Assembly (NCBI GenBank): GCA_023423235.1 | Contig: JAFAFY010000006.1 | Coordinates: forward strand, 1-12,588 | Direction of reading: 5' to 3' | DNA: 12,588 bases | From: Pseudomonadota bacterium | GTDB lineage: Bacteria; Pseudomonadota; Gammaproteobacteria; Xanthomonadales; Xanthomonadaceae | Part shown: positions 6,243 through 12,588 of the stretch, in pieces | How the letters are laid out: every line of letters begins with the position of its first letter | Numbering within the stretch: position 1 is the stretch's first letter | Notes under the pieces: model-generated | Seen by the model: the letters and a program-made list of their open reading frames with translations, nothing else | Database searches by the model: none | What the model was told of the DNA's origin: nothing | Position numbers and translations under genes: made by a program

Positions 6243-7952
6243 ATGTTCAGCGTCCTTATCGAAACCGGCCGCGGCGATCCGCGCCGCGTCCAATGCCTCA
6301 ACAACGAATGCGGCATCGGGCGGGCCGAGAACAATCTGGTCGTGCTGCAGGGCTGGAGCATCGCCGGCAACCACGCGATGATCCGTCATCGCGACGACGG
6401 CATCTGGCTCGAGCCGCTGGGCGGGCGGGCGCCGATCCGGCTCAACGGGAAGGCGGTCAAGGGCCTCAGCGGCCCGATCGCGCGGACCGACGTGCTGGAG
6501 ATCGGCGACTACCGGCTGAAGATTCTCTCCGAGAGCGGCGCCGCGTCGAGCGGTGCCGCGTCGCCGGCCGATGCCCCGGCGCCTCCCCCTGCGGCGGTGC
6601 CTGCGCCGGCCCCGCCGCGCGAAGCGCCCGAGCCGAGCGCGGCGGACGTCGCGGCGGACCGCTCGGCAGCGGAGATGGGCGAATGGCGCGAGCGCGTCCA
6701 TGGTGCGCTCGTCAAGCTGATGGACCTGCGCCGCGTCGATATCCACAAGCTCAGCGATGCCGAACTGCGCGCGCGGACGTCCGAACTGATCGACGACGTG
6801 CTCGAGCGCGAATACCGCGACCTGCCGCGCCACATCGACCGGCGCGAGCTGGCCAAGCAGGTGCTCGACGAGGCGATCGGCCTCGGTCCGCTGGAGAGCC
6901 TGATCGCCGATGACTCGGTGACCGAGATCATGGTCAATGCCGCCGACCAGATCTTCATCGAGCGTGCCGGCCGCATCGAGAAGTCGCGGGTGACCTTCAC
7001 CAACGACCGTGCGGTGATCTCCGCGATCGAGCGCATCGTCGCCCCGATCGGGCGGCGCATCGACGAGAGCTCGCCGATGGTCGACGCGCGGCTCAAGGAC
7101 GGGTCGCGCGTCAACGCGATCATCCCGCCCGTCGCGCTGCGGGGTCCGAGCATCAGCATCCGTAAGTTCGCCAAGCGCAAGCTGATGGGCACGGACCTGA
7201 TCGACTTCGGTTCCCTCGACGCGCGCATGCTGACGTTCCTGGAAACCGCGGTCCGCGAGAAGAAGAACATCGTGGTGTCAGGGGGCACCGGTTCGGGCAA
7301 GACGACGCTGCTCAACATCCTGTCGAACTTCATCCCCGACAACGAACGCATCGTGACGATCGAGGACGCGGCCGAGCTCCGGCTTGTGCAGCCGAACCTG
7401 GTCTCGCTGGAATCCCGCCCCCCCAATCTCGAGGGCAAAGGACAGATCACGATCCGCGATCTGGTCAAGAACGCGCTGCGCATGCGCCCCGACCGGGTGG
7501 TCGTCGGCGAATGCCGCGGCGGCGAGGCGCTCGACATGCTGCAGGCGATGAATACCGGCCACGACGGCTCGCTCACCACCGCGCATGCGAATTCGCCGCG
7601 CGACGCCGTCTCGCGCATCGAGGTGATGGTGTTGATGGCCGGCATGGATTTCCCGATGGTCGTGGTGCGCGAACAGATCGCGTCGGCCGTCGATCTCATC
7701 GTCCACCAGCGCCGGTTCCCGTGCGGCAGCCGCAAGGTCAGCCATATCACCGAGGTCACCGGCGTGGAAAGCGGCACCATCCAGCTGCAGGACATCTTCA
7801 CCTTCCGTGCGACGACCTACTCCGGGGCCAACGGCAAGGTCGAAGGACGCTTCTCGCCGACCGGCGCGATCCCCGAGTTCATGGAAGAACTGGCCAACCG
7901 CGGTGTCGCGATCGACCTGTCGATCTTCAAGAAGCCCGAGGAGGTGTTCTGA
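6243..7952 (+). CDS. cpaF: Tad motor ATPase CpaF/TadA with an N-terminal FHA domain
   Basis: The 569-residue product joins two parts. Residues 1 to about 90 resemble an FHA domain, with Gly26-Arg27, a His44-Ala45 core and Asn68-Gly69. An Ala/Pro-rich linker (about 96-135) follows. The rest is a CpaF-type secretion ATPase: a helical N-domain, then IGLGPLESLIADDSVTEIMV, Walker A GGTGSGKT at 347-354 (Lys353), an Asp box TIED (Glu374-Asp375), Walker B DRVVVGE (417-423) and the His box GHDGSLTTAHANSP. All catalytic motifs look intact. It should form a cytoplasmic hexamer that powers pilus assembly on TadB/TadC. The usual CpaF is shorter because it lacks the FHA part. No clear Shine-Dalgarno precedes the ATG, so translation probably depends on coupling to cpaC, whose stop is 2 bases upstream. 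Confidence 0.95.
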   Translation: MFSVLIETGRGDPRRVQCLNNECGIGRAENNLVVLQGWSIAGNHAMIRHRDDGIWLEPLGGRAPIRLNGKAVKGLSGPIARTDVLEIGDYRLKILSESGAASSGAASPADAPAPPPAAVPAPAPPREAPEPSAADVAADRSAAEMGEWRERVHGALVKLMDLRRVDIHKLSDAELRARTSELIDDVLEREYRDLPRHIDRRELAKQVLDEAIGLGPLESLIADDSVTEIMVNAADQIFIERAGRIEKSRVTFTNDRAVISAIERIVAPIGRRIDESSPMVDARLKDGSRVNAIIPPVALRGPSISIRKFAKRKLMGTDLIDFGSLDARMLTFLETAVREKKNIVVSGGTGSGKTTLLNILSNFIPDNERIVTIEDAAELRLVQPNLVSLESRPPNLEGKGQITIRDLVKNALRMRPDRVVVGECRGGEALDMLQAMNTGHDGSLTTAHANSPRDAVSRIEVMVLMAGMDFPMVVVREQIASAVDLIVHQRRFPCGSRKVSHITEVTGVESGTIQLQDIFTFRATTYSGANGKVEGRFSPTGAIPEFMEELANRGVAIDLSIFKKPEEVF

Positions 7953-7953
7953 C

Positions 7954-8805
7954 ATGACCGAGATCTGGGTGATCGCGCTCACCGCCGGCGGGGCGATGAT
8001 GCTGGCCGGCGTCTACGCCGTCTCGGCCGGCAGCGCGTTCATGGCACGGTACCGCGAAAGCTTCATGGAGCAGGCCCGGGTCAATCTCTCGGACATGTTC
8101 CTGTTCGTCGATCCCACCAAGCTGTTCGCGACCAACATGCTGCTGCTGGTCGTGCTGCCTCTGCTGGCCTGGATCCTCACCGGCAGCCTGCTGGTCACCG
8201 TGATACTCGGCGTGTTCGCCGCGCTATTGCCGCGCAAGCTCTACGTCTGGCTGCGGCAGCGGCGGATCAACAAGATCCAGGAGCAGCTGCCCGACACGCT
8301 GATGATGCTCTCGGGCAGCATGAAGGCAGGCTTGGCGTTCACGCCGGCGCTGGAGAGCGTGGTGCGCGACGGCTACCCGCCGCTGGCGCAGGAGCTCGCG
8401 CTGGTCCTGCGCGAGCAGCATCTGGGCGTGCGCCAGGAAGAGGCGCTCGAGCACCTGGGCCAACGCGTGCCGATCCTCGACATGCAGCTGTTCGTGTCGG
8501 CCGTGTCGATCTCGCGAGAGGTCGGCGGCAACCTCGCCGAGAGCCTGCGCACGCTCGCCGATACGCTGCGCCGCCGGCTGATCATGGAAGGCAAGGTCAA
8601 GGCACTGACGTCGCAGGGCAAGCTGCAGGGCATCGTGATGGCGCTGCTGCCGGTCGGGCTGGTGGCATACCTGGCATGGATGTATCCCACGACGATGGCC
8701 CCGATGTTCAACACCTGGATCGGCTACGCGGTCATCGCCGTGTGCGTGGTCCTGGAGTACATCGGTTACAAGCTCTGTCTCAAGATCATGACGATCGACA
8801 TATGA
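7954..8805 (+). CDS. tadB: Tad inner-membrane platform protein TadB
   Basis: The 283-residue product carries one N-terminal membrane helix (about 4-24) and a hydrophobic pair near 50-88. The T2SSF (GspF-like) domain spans about 112-235, including LPDTLMMLSGSMKAGLAFTP and VSAVSISREVGGNLAESLRT. Two C-terminal membrane helices complete it. TadB and TadC form the platform that couples the CpaF motor to pilin insertion. The start has a strong AGGAGG (7939-7944) 9 bases upstream, inside the end of cpaF, and only one base separates the two genes. The 3' end overlaps tadC as ATGA. Order and length match other tad loci. Confidence 0.95.
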   Translation: MTEIWVIALTAGGAMMLAGVYAVSAGSAFMARYRESFMEQARVNLSDMFLFVDPTKLFATNMLLLVVLPLLAWILTGSLLVTVILGVFAALLPRKLYVWLRQRRINKIQEQLPDTLMMLSGSMKAGLAFTPALESVVRDGYPPLAQELALVLREQHLGVRQEEALEHLGQRVPILDMQLFVSAVSISREVGGNLAESLRTLADTLRRRLIMEGKVKALTSQGKLQGIVMALLPVGLVAYLAWMYPTTMAPMFNTWIGYAVIAVCVVLEYIGYKLCLKIMTIDI

Positions 8806-9695
8806 TCTACATCGTTCTCATCATCGCAATCACCAGTGCCGTCGTGATGGCCGCGGTGTCCATCCGCGGCATGCTCGATTCGGTGCCGGTCGAGGAACGC
8901 GACTACCAGGATCCGCTGCCGGCGGGGTTGCGGGTCCTGTGGCCCCTGGTCCAGGTGGCCACCCATCTCATCGGGCCGCGGCTGCGCTCGGAGGACCTGG
9001 AGAAGTCGCACCGCGCGCTGCAGTCCGCCGGGCAGGACTACCTGGTCACGCCCGAAGAACTCGCGGGCCTGCGCGTCGTGGCGTCCGGCGCGGTCGCCGC
9101 GACGCTGGTGCTGTTCTGCCTGATGCTAGTGGGGCCCCGGTTCGGACTGGTCGTGCTGGCCGTGATGTGCGGCCTGGTGCTCGGCTGGCTGTATCCCTCG
9201 CTCTGGCTCAGCGAGCGGCGCAAGACGCGCCACAGACGCGTCATCAAGGACCTGCCGATCTATCTGGACTTCATCACAATGTCGGTGGAGGCCGGGCTCA
9301 ACATCACCGGCGCGATCGAGCAGGCCGTGCTCAAGGGCCCGCCCGGTCCGCTGTCGCAGGAGTTCTCGCGAATGCTGCGCGATCTGCGCGCGGGCCTGCC
9401 ACGGGCCGAGGCGCTCAAGCGCATGTCCGACCGCATGGACAGCCCGCAGATCTCCAGCTTCACCAGCGCCCTGATCCAGGCCGACCGCGTCGGCGCCAGC
9501 CTGGGCGAGACGCTGCGCGCGCAATCGGCGCAGCGCCGCGAGGAACGCTTCCTCCGCGCCGAGAAGCTCGCACTGGAGGCGCCGGTCAAGATGATGGCGC
9601 CGTTGGTGTTCTGTTTCTTCCCGCTGATCTTCCTGGTGCTCGGCTACTTCATCTATCTCAAGCTCGTCGAGGACGGGATGGTGGGCACGATATGA
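8802..9695 (+). CDS. tadC: Tad inner-membrane platform protein TadC
   Basis: The 297-residue product has an N-terminal membrane helix (about 2-22), a hydrophobic pair near 90-135, and a T2SSF domain (about 151-275). That domain contains LPIYLDFITMSVEAGLNITG and SFTSALIQADRVGASLGETL. A closing hydrophobic helix (about 268-288) follows the KMMAPLVFCFFPLIF run. It is the second platform subunit and partner of TadB. The start overlaps the tadB stop as ATGA with no strong Shine-Dalgarno, so coupling is likely. The stop overlaps the DUF192 gene in the same way. It is clearly related to, but distinct from, the preceding TadB. Confidence 0.95.
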   Translation: MIYIVLIIAITSAVVMAAVSIRGMLDSVPVEERDYQDPLPAGLRVLWPLVQVATHLIGPRLRSEDLEKSHRALQSAGQDYLVTPEELAGLRVVASGAVAATLVLFCLMLVGPRFGLVVLAVMCGLVLGWLYPSLWLSERRKTRHRRVIKDLPIYLDFITMSVEAGLNITGAIEQAVLKGPPGPLSQEFSRMLRDLRAGLPRAEALKRMSDRMDSPQISSFTSALIQADRVGASLGETLRAQSAQRREERFLRAEKLALEAPVKMMAPLVFCFFPLIFLVLGYFIYLKLVEDGMVGTI

Positions 9696-10060
9696 GGCGG
9701 GGGGCGATCTATCGCGACGGCGAGTCCCTGATCCCGCGGGTGTGGCGCGCCGAGCGCTGGTGGCAGCGGCTGCGGGGCCTGCTGTTCCGCAGTCCGCTGG
9801 CGGGAGACGCGAGCGAAGCCCTGTTGATCGTGCCGTGCAACAGCGTGCACACCGTCGGCATGCGGTATCCCCTCGACGTCGTCTTCCTCGACCGCGGCGG
9901 CACGGTGGTGGGGTGCCGCGAGCGGGTGGGGCCGTGGCGCGGCAGCGCGGCACGCGGAGCGCGCGCGACGCTGGAGCTGTATGCGGGCGGCATCGCCCGG
10001 CTCGCCATCGTGCCGGGCGACCGGCTCGACTGGCGGATCGACGCGTCGGCGGCCGCCTGA
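9692..10060 (+). CDS. DUF192 family protein
   Basis: The 122-residue product fits the DUF192 family (a small beta-rich domain): RLRGLLFR at 26-33, then a central VGMRYPLDVVFLD strand, a VVGCRE strand and a late LELYAGG helix followed by VPGDRL. No signal peptide or membrane helix is evident, so this copy is probably cytoplasmic, although many DUF192 proteins are exported. The biochemical function of the family is not established. The gene overlaps tadC by 4 bases (ATGA) and the next gene by 1 base (TGATG), so it is an integral operon member. A GGTGGG about 7 bases upstream can serve as Shine-Dalgarno. A role in Tad assembly is an inference from position. Confidence 0.85.
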   Translation: MRRGAIYRDGESLIPRVWRAERWWQRLRGLLFRSPLAGDASEALLIVPCNSVHTVGMRYPLDVVFLDRGGTVVGCRERVGPWRGSAARGARATLELYAGGIARLAIVPGDRLDWRIDASAAA

Positions 10061-10551
10061 TGCACGGCGGCGCGCGCGCGCTGGTGCTGGGGGCCACGAT
10101 GCTGTGCATGGTCGCGTGCGCCAGTGCGCCGGAGCAGGCGCCGCTACGCGGAAACGCGCTGGCCGACGCGCTGCGGGCAGCCGATGTTGCCTACGCCGAA
10201 GGGCGGTCGGCGGACGCTGCCCGTGGCTACGAGGACGTCGTGCGCGGCATCCCCGACAACGCGGAGGTGTGGCTGAAGCTCGGCAACGCCTACACGCGCG
10301 CGGAACGGCCGGCCGAGGCGGCGCGCGCCTACGAGCAGTCCGTCGCGCGCGAACCGGCGAATGCGCAGGCGTGGTACAACCTCGGCGTCGTGCTGTCACG
10401 ACAGGCCCAGGACGCGTTCGCGCGCAGCGCGTCGCGTACGACGGCGCAGGAACCGGTCGGCGCGGAGAGCAGGCGGATGTGGCGCGCGCTGAGCGACGCG
10501 CTCCAGCCGCGCGTGCCGCCGCCACCCCCATCGACGGAGGACGCCCGATGA
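10060..10551 (+). CDS. tadD: TadD-like TPR lipoprotein
   Basis: The 163-residue product begins with a lipoprotein signal peptide: MHGGARALVLGATMLCMVAC with Cys20 (Met at -3, Ala at -1), and Ala at +2 favours the outer membrane. Two clear TPR units follow at about 34-67 and 68-101 (AEVWLKLGNAYTRAERPAEA is typical), and a third starts at about 102 (AQAWYNLGVVLS) but decays. The C-terminus ends in a proline run. In Tad systems, TadD is a TPR lipoprotein thought to help the secretin or pilus assemble, so a pilotin-like role for CpaC is plausible. The protein is short compared with many TadD proteins. It overlaps the DUF192 gene by one base and the tadE gene by four. Confidence 0.82.
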   Translation: MHGGARALVLGATMLCMVACASAPEQAPLRGNALADALRAADVAYAEGRSADAARGYEDVVRGIPDNAEVWLKLGNAYTRAERPAEAARAYEQSVAREPANAQAWYNLGVVLSRQAQDAFARSASRTTAQEPVGAESRRMWRALSDALQPRVPPPPPSTEDAR

Positions 10552-11237
10552 AGGACCCACGGTTGTTCCGGCGGCAGCAGGGCCAGTCGCTTCCCGAGTT
10601 CCTGATCGTGATCCCGCTGTTCCTGTTCCTGGTGCTCTTGCTGTTCCAGCTGGTGCTGATCTATCGCGCCAAGACGATCCTCGACTACGCGGCGCTGGAA
10701 GCGGCACGCCGGGGAGCGGTGAGCCAGGTCGACATGGACGAAATGCGCAGCGGCCTCGCCTACGGGCTGGCGCCGCTCTACGCCACCGACTCCGGCGCGG
10801 GCGGCGTGGCGATGGCATTCGGCCGTGCACGCACGGACATCATCCTCAACGCGAACATCGAGGTGATCAGCCCGACGCGCGCGGCGTGGGACCAGTTCAA
10901 CGAACACCAGTACGACGGCCGCCGCGCACTGCCCAACGACAACCTGTCGTACCGTCCGCGCGAGGAGCGCGGCACCGGCACGAGCGTGCAGGACGCCAAC
11001 GTGCTCAAGATCAAGGTCGACTACGACTTCCCGCTGATCGTGCCGTTCGTCGACCTCGTGCTGCGCGGAGATTCGCGCTACGTGCGTCCCGAGGGGTTCT
11101 TCGACGACGCCCGGGTCGACATGAAGCATCCCCTCCTCGGCGCAGGCCGCCATTACCGCATCCCCTTGCAGTCGCATGCGGTGGTACGGCTCCAGAGTCC
11201 CGTGTACCAGCGGGACCGCCTGGCGGCGGGCCCCTGA
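10548..11237 (+). CDS. tadE: TadE-like pseudopilin
   Basis: The 229-residue product has a basic leader ending at Gly12, then QSLPEFLIVIPLF with Glu17 at mature +5: the TadE/TadF prepilin peptidase site, followed by a membrane helix to about residue 38. After it comes an amphipathic stretch (YRAKTILDYAALEAARRGA) typical of TadE family proteins. The rest is soluble and lacks cysteines. Near the C-terminus is a VDYDFPLIVPFVDLVLR segment, which also recurs in TadE-like proteins. It is a second, shorter TadE-like protein alongside the one at 2264-3130. GGAGG at 10536-10540 lies 7 bases before the ATG, and the start overlaps tadD as ATGA. TadF is an alternative name; the two families cannot be separated here by eye. 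Confidence 0.88.
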   Translation: MKDPRLFRRQQGQSLPEFLIVIPLFLFLVLLLFQLVLIYRAKTILDYAALEAARRGAVSQVDMDEMRSGLAYGLAPLYATDSGAGGVAMAFGRARTDIILNANIEVISPTRAAWDQFNEHQYDGRRALPNDNLSYRPREERGTGTSVQDANVLKIKVDYDFPLIVPFVDLVLRGDSRYVRPEGFFDDARVDMKHPLLGAGRHYRIPLQSHAVVRLQSPVYQRDRLAAGP

Positions 11238-11244
11238 CACCTCC

Positions 11245-11874
11245 ATGCCGTCGTACTCCCTCCTTCCGGCCGCACGTCGCGCCGTCGCCGTCCTGGCGAC
11301 GCTCGCGGCGACTGCCGCGGCAACGGACGCATCCGCGCCGGTGCCGCCGCAATTCACGCTCCACAGCATGGTGACCGGCCTGGATCCGGGCACTGGCCGG
11401 GACGGCACCACGTACGCGATGACCACGCATGCCGGCGAGGGGCGCGTGCGGTTCGACCTGCCGCGGCCGGATGGCGCCGAGGTCCGGTTGCTGGTCGACC
11501 GCACGACGGGCGAGGGCTGGGCCTTCGATGCCGCCGGGCGCGACGGCCTGCCCGTCCAGGCGGATGCCGTGCAGCAGTTGGCCGTCGATCCCGCGGCACC
11601 GTGTACGCGCATGCGCGTGACCTGCCACCGCGAGCCGCCCAAGTCCATCGCGGGCATCCAGGCCGATGGCTGGCGCTACGCCGGCGCAGACCGTCGCGGT
11701 CCGGGCGGCAGCCATGCCGGCGTCATGTGGATCGATCCGGCCAGCGGTATCATCATCGGCTACGAGGCGAGGACCCGCAACCGGATGGTGCGCCGCATGC
11801 GCGCGGTCTCGCTGCGTGTCGAACCGGTCGCCGACGCCGTGCTGGAGCCGCCGCCCGCGCTGCGCGGCCCCTGA
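11245..11874 (+). CDS. Exported protein of unknown function, possibly LolA-like fold
   Basis: From the ATG at 11245 the product has 209 residues and a Sec-type signal peptide: MPSYSLLPAARR, then an Ala-rich core ending near residues 28-32. An in-frame ATG at 11176 would add an unlikely leader and a long overlap with tadE, so I rejected it. I do not recognise a named family. The layout (LLVDRTTGEGWAFDAAGRDG, a Cys pair in PCTRMRVTC, IAGIQADGWRYAG, then VMWIDPASGIIIGYE) suggests repeated beta strands like those of LolA-like periplasmic proteins, including DUF4412 types. The order resembles the end of the 1422-2267 product. It starts 7 bases after tadE with only a weak Shine-Dalgarno, consistent with the same transcript. 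Location should be the periplasm. Confidence 0.72.
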   Translation: MPSYSLLPAARRAVAVLATLAATAAATDASAPVPPQFTLHSMVTGLDPGTGRDGTTYAMTTHAGEGRVRFDLPRPDGAEVRLLVDRTTGEGWAFDAAGRDGLPVQADAVQQLAVDPAAPCTRMRVTCHREPPKSIAGIQADGWRYAGADRRGPGGSHAGVMWIDPASGIIIGYEARTRNRMVRRMRAVSLRVEPVADAVLEPPPALRGP

Positions 11875-11880
11875 CCCCGG

Positions 11881-11905
11881 CCACACCCCCTTCCCCCAAA
11901 CCACC
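11881..11905 (+). other. C-rich, G-free leader stretch before the last gene
   Basis: These 25 bases contain only C, A and T in an otherwise G-rich sequence. It lies in the 46-base gap between the unknown exported protein gene and the last lipoprotein gene. An unstructured C-rich, G-poor RNA could act as a Rho loading site, but no termination point is visible, and this is weak evidence. Confidence 0.2.
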
Positions 11906-11920
11906 GGAGTACCTGTTCCG

Positions 11921-12588
11921 ATGCGCCATCCGGGCCGTTCCCTCCTGCCCCTGTTGCTCGGCCTCACGTTCGCACTGGGCGGATGTGGCGGCCAGCCCGA
12001 GGAACCGACCGTCGAGGCCGCGCCCGAGTCGGCGCCGGCCGCACCGGCGCCCGAACCGGAGGCCGAGACCGGCTTCGACGCATCCCGGTACCCGGTATCG
12101 ACGGTCACGCTCGGCCCGTTCCCGTACATCGCGCTGCCGGACGGCTATCGCGCCGCGCAGGAACACACGGCCGAACTGGACAGCGCGCCGATGTGGATCG
12201 GCGACCGCTTCGAATGGATCGAAGGCCGGGTCCACCAGTCGGCGATCTTCGCCGACGAGGGGCACACGTTCTCGCAGATGGAGATCGAGACCTACCTGCG
12301 CAACGCGCTGGAACGGATCGGTGCCGTGGCCGTGGCCGAGGTCGAGCGCATTCCGGTGCACGATGCGGCTGCGCACGGGCTCAACGACGCCCTGCGGACC
12401 AAGTATCGCGCCGGCCTGGGACATTTCTATTCCACACCGTCCTCGACCTGGCTCGCACGGCGCGCGGACGGCGACGTGTGGGTGTTCCTGACCACGGGCG
12501 AGCGCTCGGCGCACTGGATCGTCGCGCAGTCCGCCGAGTACGACCCGACGATCCGGCTGCTGTCGGGCGTGGAGCTCAAGCGCCTGAT
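11921..12588 (+). CDS. Lipoprotein resembling the N-terminal part of OmpA-family proteins, 3'-truncated by the window edge
   Basis: The frame stays open to the end of the window (222 complete codons visible). A strong lipoprotein signal peptide, MRHPGRSLLPLLLGLTFALG, leads to LGGC (Cys22); Gly at +2 favours the outer membrane. A flexible Glu/Pro/Ala linker follows (about 23-50). Then comes a folded domain with VTLGPFPYIALPDGYR, DRFEWIEGRVHQSAIF, LRTKYRAGLGHFYSTP and WLARRADGDVWVF. I recall this pattern from the N-terminal region of OmpA-family lipoproteins whose peptidoglycan-binding OmpA domain lies further downstream. That domain is outside the window, so this is inference. GGAG at 11906-11909 sits 11 bases before the ATG, slightly far. 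The 46-base gap leaves open whether it belongs to the tad transcript. Confidence 0.7.
   Translation, partial: MRHPGRSLLPLLLGLTFALGGCGGQPEEPTVEAAPESAPAAPAPEPEAETGFDASRYPVSTVTLGPFPYIALPDGYRAAQEHTAELDSAPMWIGDRFEWIEGRVHQSAIFADEGHTFSQMEIETYLRNALERIGAVAVAEVERIPVHDAAAHGLNDALRTKYRAGLGHFYSTPSSTWLARRADGDVWVFLTTGERSAHWIVAQSAEYDPTIRLLSGVELKRL

Noticed and set aside
6540..6660. Ala/Pro codon-rich stretch as a DNA repeat
   Set aside because: It is a low-complexity linker between the FHA and ATPase domains, without a regular repeat unit.
6509..7801. Minus-strand open frame of 430 codons opposite cpaF
   Set aside because: It is Ser/Arg-rich, without motifs, and entirely antisense to a conserved ATPase.
11011..12129. 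Minus-strand open frame of 372 codons opposite the last genes
   Set aside because: It covers parts of three plus-strand genes that have signal peptides and sensible starts; its own translation shows no domain.

Overview
The window is one strand-uniform, GC-rich gene cluster that encodes most of a Tad (tight adherence, Flp-type) pilus / type IVc secretion machine. Fourteen genes lie on the plus strand, almost all overlapping or separated by a few bases. The first gene enters from outside the window and the last runs off its end. The strong third-position G/C bias, the Gram-negative secretin and the lipoproteins with non-Asp +2 residues point to a high-GC proteobacterium. A Lysobacter/Xanthomonas-like gammaproteobacterium is my best guess, from general resemblance only.

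Region 1 (1-4009) carries the pilin-like and accessory exported proteins. It holds the C-terminal part of a TadG-like (Tad-domain) protein, a putative lipoprotein starting at a TTG codon, a large TadE-like pseudopilin, a small periplasmic protein of unknown function, and a 70-residue Flp-like prepilin with a textbook G/E-Y processing site. A 75-base gap follows (4010-4084), the largest in the window, and it contains an imperfect hairpin.

Region 2 (4085-9695) is the core machine: CpaB/RcpC, the outer-membrane secretin CpaC/RcpA, the motor ATPase CpaF/TadA with an extra N-terminal FHA domain, and the two inner-membrane platform proteins TadB and TadC. No CpaE/TadZ gene sits between the secretin and the ATPase, where it is usually found. 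No TadV/CpaA prepilin peptidase is in the window.

Region 3 (9692-12588) holds a DUF192 protein, a TadD-like TPR lipoprotein, a second TadE-like pseudopilin, an exported protein of unknown function, and the start of a lipoprotein that resembles the N-terminal part of OmpA-family proteins.

Working model: prepilins and pseudopilins (Flp-like, two TadE-like, TadG-like) are processed by a peptidase encoded elsewhere. They are assembled by the CpaF motor on the TadB/TadC platform and leave through the CpaC secretin, helped by CpaB and the TadD lipoprotein. The Tad system is well known. The less usual parts are the FHA-CpaF fusion with a degenerate FHA pocket and no neighbouring CpaE, the three exported proteins of unknown function embedded in the operon, and the DUF192 gene. 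I found no RNA genes, mobile elements, CRISPR arrays or convincing minus-strand genes.
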